Shown here in pieces: positions 10,167 to 19,320 of a stretch of DNA of 26,436 nt (position 1 is the stretch's first letter; each line of letters starts with the position of its first letter). The notes beneath the pieces were generated by a model. That model saw nothing but the letters and a program-made list of their open reading frames with translations. It was not told where the DNA came from and made no database searches. Made by a program: the position numbers and the translations under genes. The stretch is from Hyphochytrium catenoides (lineage: Eukaryota; Sar; Hyphochytriomycetes; Hyphochytriales; Hyphochytriaceae), in assembly GCA_900088475.1 (NCBI GenBank), contig FLMG01000401.1:867-27302 (forward strand). Reading direction: 5' to 3'.

Positions 10167-10769
10167 GTGGGAGAGGGTCTGAGCAGTGTGACGGGCTCTC
10201 TCTATCAGAGTCTTCGGGGCTGCCAGCCGCGGTCTGAAGAGCTCTTCTTTTAACAGAGAATCCGGGAAGATTATTGTCTCCTTTGGAAGCGCCAGGACTG
10301 CCCATCCCTTTGAAGAATAAGGGCTCTCCCTACCTTGTTCGGGGACGTTGGAGAAGATCTAGGCTAGCCCATTGAGGACGTTTTGGCGTGATTGACGCTG
10401 GTGCCCTTGCATTTAGTTCTCTTATAGGTGGAGCTGTCCGGCATGATATTGCTTCGTTAGGGGAGCACTAGACTTCGGCGGGTGCGTGGGAATAGTTCCA
10501 GCTGCATCTGTTGAGAGAATTAGGAGCGCGTCTCAGGCGGTCGTTGCGAAGAGTGATTGTACACCTAGATTTGTTGGTTGAACATCGCGCTTCAGGTGGA
10601 CCACTCTCGGCAGCCTCTTTGAAGGCCCTCACTGACTGATCTTTTGAGGTAACTTGGCCGCTTTAGCTCCGGTTCCTTGCCGTCATTAGCTTATTTTCTT
10701 TATCTTTACCTTTAGCCGTACAGCATCTCTGTGACCCTGGTTGGATCCGACCCATACTTTTTGTGAAGC

Positions 10770-13352
10770 ATGGAGCTGCGCGTTGGGAAGAAATATCGGC
10801 TAGGGAGGAAGATTGGCAGTGGTTCCTTTGGTGACATCTACCTGGGAACCAACATGACCACGGGAGAAGAAGTGGCTATCAAGCTTGAATCTGTGCGAAC
10901 CAAGCATCCCCAGCTATTCTATGAGTCCAAGATCTATAAGATTCTCCACGGAGGACGTACGTGACTTTGCTGCTAGTGATCTAGTCCTTCGATACTGCCC
11001 GCTGCGCCTCCTTCTCTTCTCTCTCTCGCTACGTTTTCCCGCATTTCTTTCCGCGATGGTTAGGCAGGAAGCCTTTCTGAGTCTATAGGGCCTCTTCTCG
11101 CTCAGAGTCATTCAGGAGTCGCTATAGAGATGCGCCTCTATCTTGGCTAGGTTTCTGCATTTTATCAGTTTGGTTCTATTCTTCTGTCGCACTACTCTTT
11201 CCCTCTGATCCCCTAGTGTTAACCATGGCACGTGACTAATGGGTCCATCTCTTGCCATCATCTTCCTGTCTCAGTGGGCATCCCCAATATTAGGTGGTAC
11301 GGAGTGGAGGGCGACTACAATGTGATGGTCCTAGACCTGCTAGGTCCTTCTCTGGAGGATCTCTTCAACTACTGCGGGCGAAAGTTTGAGCTGAAGACCG
11401 TGCTTCTCATAGCAGAGCAGCTCCTCAGCCGCCTGGAGTATGTTCACTCTAAGAGCTTTATCCATCGAGATGTCAAGCCAGACAACTTTCTTATTGGACT
11501 CGGAAAGAGAGCAGGTGAGCCCTGCGACAGACGAAGGGGCGCCAGAGACCTGGGAGTCCCATTCTGTTTTTTTCCTGTATCTGGCTCTCCTCATCGCTCT
11601 GCTCTCGATCATCTCTTGTCCCACGTCCTGCGTCTGCAGAAGGTCAAGTAGGAAGAGTGCTAGTCTTAGAAGTGGTGTTTTGTGTCTGCAATTCGCTCAA
11701 AGTCCTTCTTGTTTAAAGGTCTACTCTCTTTCTTCGCTTCAATGAATATTGACTATTACGTTTCCTGCCTCCTCACATGATCATGCGGCGTTTTTCCGAA
11801 CTCCTATAGGCATTTGCCATATCATTGACTTTGGACTAGCCAAGAAGTACCGGGACCCAAAGACGCATCAGCACATACCTTATAGGGAGAACAAGAACCT
11901 TACAGGCACAGCTCGCTACGCAAGCATCAACACGCACATTGGCATTGAGCAGAGTCGGAGAGACGACTTGGAGTCGCTTGGATATGTGCTGATGTACTTC
12001 GTTAGAGGATCTTTGCCATGGCAGGGACTGAAAGCCAACACAAAGAAACAAAAATATGAGAAAATTATGGAGAAGAAGATGTCAACGCCCATTGAGGTGC
12101 TCTGCAAGAATTACCCAGGTGAGGAAGAAGAGAGGGAATGGAATAGAATAGATGGAGGGGAGATACCTCTTGAAAGCTGTAAGCTGGTTGAAGAAGCGAC
12201 GCTAAGGGGAGTGGGAGATGCCAGCTTTATCCGTTGTAGGGCCCAAGGGCTTGCTCAAGGAAAAAGAGGCTGCTGAGCTGATATATCTGCCCTCTCTTCT
12301 CCCCCATTTTTATAGCTGAGTTCCGAGCATACTTCGAATACTGCCGAGCCCTCAGGTTTGACGATAAGCCTGACTATGTCTATCTCAAGGTAAGATACCG
12401 TCAAATTGGTGAAATCCAGTGTGATGTTGTCCTACTTTCGTCTGGTAATTTTGCCTTGCGACATCTCCTTATCATGCTCTCTCTTCCTGGTACAAACGCC
12501 TGCTTCTAACTCGTCCGCACCTGTGTCCCGTTCTTTTCGCCTCCTTTATCAACTCGGCGTGTGTACAGCGTCTCTTCAAAGAGCTCTTTTTCCGCAAAGG
12601 TTACACGGCGGACGGAATGTTCGACTGGACTATCCTCAATTTGGTAAGGGCTATACAGAGAGGAGACCGGTGTGCGGAGCTAATGACTAGGCATACAAGA
12701 CAAGCAAAGGATAGGGTGATAGACGGACATGCTCGGGGTAGAGCGATAGACCTATGGTTGGCCATTTTCTGGCTCACGCGCTCATTGTCTTCATGTGTTT
12801 CTTTGGGGTCTGAAGCAACAAGCAAGCAAGAATCGCCCTGTTGAGCGGCCTCTTAGGATTGAGTCACGCGAGTCAAGGGAGAAGCGCCAGGCGGTGAGCT
12901 AGAAAGACGCAGTGGCATGTATCACTCTCCTTTACTCATGACTCCTTGTCGCTGGTTCCTACTTCTCTCTTTCTCTCGCTCTTCATCACAGGATAAGGGC
13001 GGAGATGAGGCTAAAGAAGAGAAGGCCGATGGTAAGTTGTGGAGCTTTTTGAAGGTGTCCTGGACGTGTGATTTCACGCTCTCGACCTCTTTCTCTGTTT
13101 TCCCCTTTCCTAGCGGAGGATGTTGTCCCAGTGATGGATGGTGAAGACGTAAGAGGAGCTGGAGGGTATGGAGGCGTGAGGGTGGTAAGCTCGTATGCGC
13201 CCCAAGTGAGCGGTGGGCCGAGAGGTAAGTTTTGATGTGTCTGTTACTTGACGACGTGACGCTCCTGACTCTTGCCTTCTATGCTTTCTCTCTTCTGTCT
13301 GTCCGCCTGTGCAGCCATGGAGGATGATCATGACGCTAGAGGTCTCCATTAG
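10770..13352 (+). CDS. Casein kinase 1 (CK1), Ser/Thr protein kinase
   Basis: Exons: 10770-10956, 11275-11514, 11810-12118, 12316-12389, 12569-12643, 12816-12893, 12992-13031, 13114-13224, 13315-13352. All introns are GT-AG and together give 383 residues plus TAG. The kinase domain fills about residues 1-290: Gly-loop GSGSFGD at 16-22, catalytic Lys38, HRDVKPDN with Asp128, DFG Asp149, and the CK1 hallmarks KKYRD and [12 protein letters not shown] in place of APE. The N-terminus [18 protein letters not shown] is characteristic of CK1 alpha/delta-type enzymes, which supports this ATG. The enzyme transfers phosphate from ATP to Ser/Thr, often next to acidic or pre-phosphorylated residues. The ~80-residue tail is highly charged and then Gly-rich (GAGGYGG); its last three exons are short and least certain. 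Downstream it converges on the folate-receptor-like gene. Confidence 0.95.
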
Positions 13353-13887
13353 AACGAAGGTTACGTTATCAGTTAGCAGGCAACAGGGATATCGCGGGGG
13401 TGGCAACGCTCTCCGCCATCAGTTAGGCGGAAAGAGAAAGGGGGAATGGTGTCGGGTGCAGGGCCAGACAGACAGCATTTATTTTTTGTCTTGACAGAGA
13501 TTAATTAAAGGAAAACGCTCACATGAGGTCAGACGTGGACCTGAAAAGTCAGACTTTCTCTATTCAGTGAGATTCCTTCCACGACGTCGCCTTGGTATTT
13601 GAAGGTCCACACATCCTCTCCCCTCCTGTTTGTCATATTGGCGTCGAATTGACAGACGGCGTGTTGCGCCTCGAAAGGGCAAAAGCTATTCCCATTCACT
13701 GTGGTTGAGGAAGGTAAACTATGAGGTTGGCGCCAAAACTCAAGGGTCAGCCCTCAAGCGGAGAATAAGCTTGCCGTGGAAAGAAGGTTTAGGGAGAGTC
13801 CCTGCCTTTGTGCCCTCTGATAATGTCATCTTTTTCTCTCTATCCCGGTTCACGAACGTAGTCTCTGGACCATTATGCTGAGCTCCA
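13353..13887. other. Convergent 3' intergenic region
   Basis: It separates the stop codon of the kinase (+) from the stop codon of the folate-receptor-like gene (-). I see no domain-bearing frame, RNA gene or repeat. It presumably contains both 3' UTRs. Confidence 0.6.
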
Positions 13888-16800
13888 TCACTCTGTGGGA
13901 TCGTATTCTGAATCCGTGGACTCACTGTCATCCTCTCCCTCCAGCCTGGAGCGATGGAGATCTCGCTCCTCCTTGATATCCGCTCCATCCTCCTCGGAGG
14001 GGTTTTCTCTACTAAACTGATAGAAGTCTGCAGTCTCTAGGAGACGGCTTGCTCCCCTGCCCTCTCCTCCGAGGCGTTGTCCTGCTATTGAAGGAGGAGA
14101 GACGGACCGGCTTCGGCGAAGGTAGAGCAAAGACACTGCCCAAGCTATAAGAACTGTCACTATGAACTGGTGGATGGCGGTGGGAGACTCCCAGGCCTGC
14201 AACAAGAAGCTACTCTAGATCTTAGCCCAGCTGGAAGGGGATAATGGAGAAGACAAAGAGGAGGGCTGGTAAAAGAGCTTCTTGTCAAGGGAGAAGATTC
14301 TAGTAACAAGGAGACGACCCCAGGGGAGCCTGTTTGAAAGGCGGAGAGGCACGGCAGCTTACCTCCTCACGTCCCTAGGATTGAAGCTGACTTTTACTCC
14401 TGGTTCGGAGGGATCACCCTCCTTCATCCCTTTATCTAGCGGCGCTAGAGTTATCAATGTAGTGAGTACATGTCAGAAGTCAGAAGAGGGAATTTGGCGG
14501 GTACTCAGTACCTGAGCCATCATAGCACTGGGCATCATCGTTTCGAGGAGCGGCGCGATAGCCCATTGCCCCGCACAGCTCCGTGCCACTATACCAAGAG
14601 GAGAGAGCAGGAGGGACCATGCGTCACAGAACGTTCCATATAATCGGAGGAAAGAATCGGACGCAGATCGGAGGGTAGCCCAAGAAAAGTGGAGCCTGGC
14701 ATGAAAAGGGAGAGAGGTTATAGAGCATAGAGCCTGGTGACAGGGAGGTTGGGGAAGGGAGAAAGAGCGCAGACACCGCGGTGACTACAGAGTAGGCAGC
14801 AAGACCTTCTGTAGATGGCATCCAAAGGCGAACAAACCAAAGAGTCTGGTGCGCACGGCAGAAGAGAGCCATCAAAAGAAGAGGAAAACGCAGTCCGGCG
14901 GCAAGCCTGAAACCTAGAGAGGTTTGGTGAGACAGAGAGAGAGGGTTTTAGAATCCGACCGAGATCTGCGCAGCAAGAAGCAAGACCGACACGAAGGGGA
15001 GAGAGTAAGACGAAGTGAGAGTTGCATACCCCTTCCTGCTACCAGCCAAAGGAGGGCAAGTGTAATTCCTACTCATGTGGGAGAGAAGCAGGTCATCGGC
15101 AGGAAGGCTAGAGGGATGGCGAGGTAAGGCAGATGTAGAGGAGCGCTATTAGCACTCACCAGCTGTCGCAGAGAGAAGTGCAGATATTGCGAGCGCTTCC
15201 CGTCCCATAGGCAGGATGGCACACTGAGCACAAGACCAGCTACAAAGGCGACCAGAGGCAAAAGTGAGCGACAACTTGAAGCACCACTGGGAAATGGGAG
15301 AGGGGAAAGGGGCCAGAAGGAAGTGATGCACAGTCTCATATTGCCAATGGGTCGCACCTCACTCATCACCACGCATGAAGGCTCGGCATCGTCTAGCTGC
15401 AGACCCAGGGTGAAGCTGTAGACCGAGGAGAGGATGCCCCCACAAAGGAGAAGGTAGAATATGAGTAAGCCACGCAGGAATAAGATGCTTCTCTTCCCAC
15501 CTTCTGAGTTTGTTTGTGTGGGTGCGGTTACAGCAGGTGTTATGGCTGAACTCTTTACATAGCGTGAGGGCGCTGCGCGGCTGACAGCGGATGGAGGAAG
15601 AAAACGTCAGAGGGAGAGCATAGTAAGCATCACAAGCTCCGCGCAATGCTGCCAGAAGGCGCCTCACCCTGTCGCGAGGAAAATCCTCCCGTGCGAATTG
15701 GATGCCGTGCTGAGACTTACAGCTCTTCACCACCTTCTTGTTATTCTCGAGAGTGTCTGGGCGGCGATCCCTACCTCTGGGATCCCTGTCCTCCATTTAT
15801 GAGATTTTACCCTGTGCCGTTTTCCAAAGCTTCAGGGTTCGAGAGCGATCGAAGTGAAGCTTCAAGCCAGCTCAGCAGACACTGATGACTGACGATGGAC
15901 CCAGTGCCCGGCGTCAGGGTGAGGAGCGCTGTGCAGTCTCGGCGGCGGCGGCGGTGGCGGCTGCTTCAGGATTCGCAATACAAAGATCCACCAAAGAATC
16001 ACCACCGCCGCTCACTCCGCTTGATAACTGAGACTGCTCCAGCTCTCCCCCTGGATATACTAGCGCTAACGGCTAGGCGTAAGGGATGAGGTGGCCAAAC
16101 TTCAACCTGCACAGAGCGCTGCCCCATGCAGTTCCGGCAGACAGAGCGAGCTTTGGAGAGGGGAAAAGAACGGGGAGAGGAAAGGCTTGTACATAGCCCC
16201 ATTGCTCTGTGACTCAGGAACCGCTGACTAAAGACCCCTCTCGTGCACTGTTTGGCCTTATATATCTATAGAATCCAAGCGCTCTGTCTAGCGGCTTCTA
16301 GTCCTCGAGGGCAGCTACAGCGAGTAACTTCCCAGGTTTGAAAACTGCAACCGCTCCAGGTGAGTTACCCCGGTGCCAGGACCAGGCTCCAGCTCCTGAG
16401 TGGTCAGTACTAGGGCAGTGGGGTGGGGAGTAGACGTCGGTGCTATATAGGTTGAGGGGGCTCTCACCTGATCTGAAGAACTTTCAGCAAGTCTGGGGGC
16501 GGGCGGGCAGACTGATAAGGTGTAGGTTCACCCACCCACCTTCAAAGTGTACGAGGTTAGTCGAGCAGCATCGATCTGGTGTGGTTCTTATGGTGGGTTT
16601 GGCTCCAAAGCCCTTAGTATCTAGTAGCTCCATAGAGACTGTGTGCTTTCAATAATGAGTGCGTGAGTCTTCTGATCCTTCACCTGGACCTGAGTTACCC
16701 TACCCGCCCTGCACCCTCCTCGCCCCACCCACCGCTGCCGATGCCTGAGGCGGCGGCAGCGAGACACAGCGACACACAGAGATAAAGGTGTATTAGCAGC

Positions 16801-17078
16801 GAGACAGAGCGGTGCGCGGCAGGAGGAACAGCTGAAAGAAGCCACGAGCAGGAGCAGCAGCAGTAGCAGCAGCAGAAGGAGGAGGAGGAGGGAGGTACAG
16901 ACAGAAGGGAAGGGTAAGAAAGGTCCTTAAGCCTGCGGAGCCAGAGGACAGGGAGAGAGACGAGCGAGAGAACGAGGAGCGAGCAGTGAGGCTTACATAG
17001 GCCTAGCAGACTGAGCAAGAGAACCCTCGCTGCAGGAAGGAGGAGGAGAGGGCGTCGACCCAAAGCAAGAAAGCGCAT
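13888..17078 (-). CDS. Type I membrane protein with folate-receptor-like Cys-rich ectodomain
   Basis: Exons, 5' to 3' on the minus strand: 17078-16997, 15648-15501, 15415-15358, 15239-15160, 14913-14806, 14588-14512, 14444-14363, 14209-13888. They give 318 residues with all phases matching. Exon 1 encodes a signal-peptide-like Leu-rich leader. Residues ~33-180 hold 15 Cys in a pattern I associate with folate-receptor/HHIP-N-terminal-like domains: CKEFSHNTCCNRTHT, LCSVC, YGTG, SLCDSWFQAC, LLPC, LVCSPLD, ELCGAMGY. A transmembrane helix follows at ~224-242 and then a ~75-residue acidic cytosolic tail. NRT is a likely N-glycosylation site. I infer a surface or secretory-pathway protein; folate binding itself is not shown. 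Exons 2-8 are strong because domain motifs run across each join. Exon 1 is uncertain (see the alternative first exon); without it the gene starts at 15796. Confidence 0.75.
15721..15796 (-). other. Alternative first exon of the folate-receptor-like gene
   Basis: ATG at 15796-15794 sits in good context (A at -3, G at +4) directly after an in-frame TAA. It opens 25 codons (MEDRDPRGRDRR...) ending in a strong GTAAGT donor at 15720. It leaves one T, the same phase as the signal-peptide exon, so it can join the same acceptor at 15649. The frame also reads through this 72-nt intron without a stop. The product would lack a signal peptide, which is odd for a disulfide-rich ectodomain. Confidence 0.4.
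16849..16895 (+). repeat. CAG/GAG trinucleotide-rich tract
   Basis: A run of AGC/CAG triplets (about 16852-16874) followed by GGA/GAG triplets (about 16875-16893). It lies inside the proposed long first intron of the minus-strand folate-receptor-like gene and has no supported coding role. Confidence 0.8.
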
Positions 17079-17331
17079 TAGAAACGGCAAGTTCAGATCG
17101 CGCCGGCCTCAATAAGAGAGACAGGGACACACGAAAGATTGGATTCGCTGACACGTTATAGAGTTCACATAACGAGACAACCAACGGTCAAGACGCTTGT
17201 CTCTCAGCAAGGCATTTGCTCTACAGACACTGGTATAGTGAGCAGCACTATCAGGAGGAACACGCACGGAAAGTAAAGCCAAGGTGCGGTGGGTCATTTA
17301 TTTTAGAGTTGTCAGTGGGAGGTGAAGAGTG
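17079..17331. promoter_or_regulatory. Candidate bidirectional promoter
   Basis: If the signal-peptide exon is right, only 253 bp separate the start codons of the minus-strand folate-receptor-like gene and the plus-strand Myb gene, so both promoters and 5' UTRs must share it. I see no clear TATA or Inr motif that I would defend. Confidence 0.35.
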
Positions 17332-18892
17332 ATGGAAGAGCAAGGATCACAAGGGATACCGACCCGACCTCAGCCAGCCGGCAGCCTCGCGCAGATTCTT
17401 GCCGAGCCTCTGAACAGCCCCAGCACTGACACTGCAGAGAGAGAGACGCAAAATATCCTTCGAAGTTTGTCGGCCGACTCTAGACAATTCTCTGGTGGTC
17501 CCGGAGAGAGAGAGCATGAGGATATGTTGATCCGCCCGCCGAAGGTGGAAATGAAGACAACAGGAAAGCCGCTCCAGGAGGCGAATGGGCTACACGCGGG
17601 ACGATGGACGCAGGAAGAGCACGAGAATTTTCTGATTGGGTTGAGTCAGTATGGGCGAGAGTGGAAAAAGGTGGCGGAGAGGATCAAGACGAGGACCTCA
17701 GCACAGGTATGCGGTGTGACTCAATAGGAAGTGAGAGAAGAAGCAAGGAATATCTCTAGGCGATGACAAAGGTGCTCATGGGCTTGGGGCACAGCGGGGA
17801 AGAAAACGCCCTCGACACCTTTCAAGTATGAGACAGGATAGAAGTGAGCAGACAAATCACCGAGAAGGGTGACAATGGCAACTAAACCGCTTATATTCCT
17901 TATCTCTATCCTCAGATCCGTAGCCATGCACAGAAGTACTTCGCGAAGCTGGCCAAGGAGACCGCTCGGGGCGGTGGGGAACGAGGAAAAGGAGAGGAGA
18001 TGAAGATCCGCAATGTCGCCGATCTCTCCGACAGCGATACTGACACAGACAGAAGCAACATCACAAAAAATAACGGGTTGGCCCGGAAGAGACCGCTGCC
18101 TCCTTCGTCCTCGGAGCTCCACATGTCTCCCCAGGTCTCTAAGGTAGATCCTGTGGTGACGCTCAAAAAGCTGGAACTGTCGCCGGCGGGCGGAAGAGAC
18201 ACAGGAAGGCTGAGGAAGAATCTAGCGAGTCTGGAAGCTCAGAAGAAGGTGAGGAGTAAAAAAACGATTACGGTTGTGAAGCGCCTGCACCACCGTTGAG
18301 AGTTGCGAAAGTGGAGGGAAGACAGTGGGGAAGCCTAACAGAGAGGTCGCAATGTGAGGATCTCCAATGGGGAAGATACGGATGGGACTGATTTGCTCTG
18401 GTATGGAAACCTCTAATTTGCACTCTTCAACCTTCCTTTGCTTTTCCGGCTCAGGCCGTTGCGAGTCAGCTCTTGAGCATATCAAAAGCACATATCGGCC
18501 TGGATTCAGACAAGGAAAGAGAACAGCTTCAGAAGGAATCGCAACGCCTTGCACAAGAGATCCAGCGGGTAAGAGGGAAGCTCTCCGTTGCGGAGGTCCC
18601 CTCAGATGGACCCATCCGGCAGCTCCATTCCGGTTCTACAGACCCCGGGGTTATACAGCCAAACGCTGCCAAAGGGAGTGAAGAAGTGCCTTCTAAGCCG
18701 CCCTCACGACAGCTGTTCGAGGGTCTCTCGCCGCTGAAGAGACAAAAGATTGCGGGCCTGCAGGACGACGAGCTACTTGCCGTGCAAGTTTTGTCTTCGA
18801 ATCTCACCAGACAGTCTGATCCTGAGAGCTTCAATCCTTCGAGCTCGCTTTCCCTTGGCAGAGCTGTGCACCAACCGCGGGCTGTATATTAG
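17332..18892 (+). CDS. SHAQKYF-class single-repeat Myb DNA-binding protein
   Basis: Exons 17332-17706, 17916-18248 and 18455-18892 give 381 residues. The Myb repeat spans about residues 90-140: GRWTQEEHENFLIGL (W92), GREWKKVAERI (W111), RTSAQ, then IRSHAQKYFAKLAKE. The diagnostic SHAQKYF is at 128-134. Intron 1 cuts the domain between Gln125 and Ile126, and only the spliced form restores it. This class (plant CCA1/REVEILLE-like, also common in SAR protists) binds DNA with one repeat and acts in the nucleus as a transcription regulator. After the domain come an acidic Ser/Asp stretch (DLSDSDTDTD), a basic RKRP patch, and in exon 3 a heptad-like segment (DKEREQLQKESQRLAQEI) that may form a coiled coil for dimerisation. 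Target genes cannot be read from the sequence. It runs toward the poly(A) polymerase gene, tail to tail. Confidence 0.92.
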
Positions 18893-19320
18893 ACGCTCAT
18901 TGTAGAAAGATAAAGCGTAGTGAGAGGGAGCATCGGTACTGAGAAGGCATTGGGGGTGGTTGTAGTTATATTTTGCGGAGGCGGCGGGAGACCGGAATGT
19001 AAGCTGAGGTGCGAGGTGGCGGTTTAAAGACGCTGGCAGGTATGTCACGGCCTTGGAACGACTCATATAGAAGTGGAGGCAGAAGAGGAGGAGAGAGAAC
19101 AGGAGTTCCACAGATTCCGACCGATTGCCTCCTCCGTTAAACATATGTATAGGCAGTGTCGTCCGCATGGTGACGACTGTAAAAAGACAATTTAAGTTAA
19201 GATAGTAAGGCTTGGCAGTCCTTCAAGCCGGCAGTGGTGACAACATAAAAAAAAGAACCAACCACGCTCAGGTCCTAATGTTTTAGAAGGATAACGCCAG
19301 CAGCTTCCGTCAGAGAGATG
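18893..19320. other. Convergent 3' intergenic region
   Basis: It lies between the stop codons of the Myb gene (+) and the poly(A) polymerase gene (-). No gene, RNA or repeat is evident beyond an A-rich run near 19248. Confidence 0.6.

Larger units (their letters stand above)
8163..10769. other. Intergenic region between the C2/EF-hand gene and casein kinase 1
   Basis: I find no gene here. Reading frames on both strands are short or low complexity and lack recognisable domains. The region must hold the 3' UTR of the left gene and the promoter and 5' UTR of the kinase. It also holds the tandem duplication, GA tract and inverted repeats listed separately, and a more A/T-rich island near 8990-9130. 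Confidence 0.6.

Noticed and set aside
15416-15500. A hydrophobic minus-strand frame (GLLIFYLLLCGGIL...) that looks like a transmembrane segment or signal peptide
   Set aside because: It lies in a GTGGGA...CTACAG intron. Removing it joins THTNKLR to SFTLGLQLDDAEPSC in the right phase, which continues the Cys-rich domain. CT-rich introns often translate as Leu/Phe.
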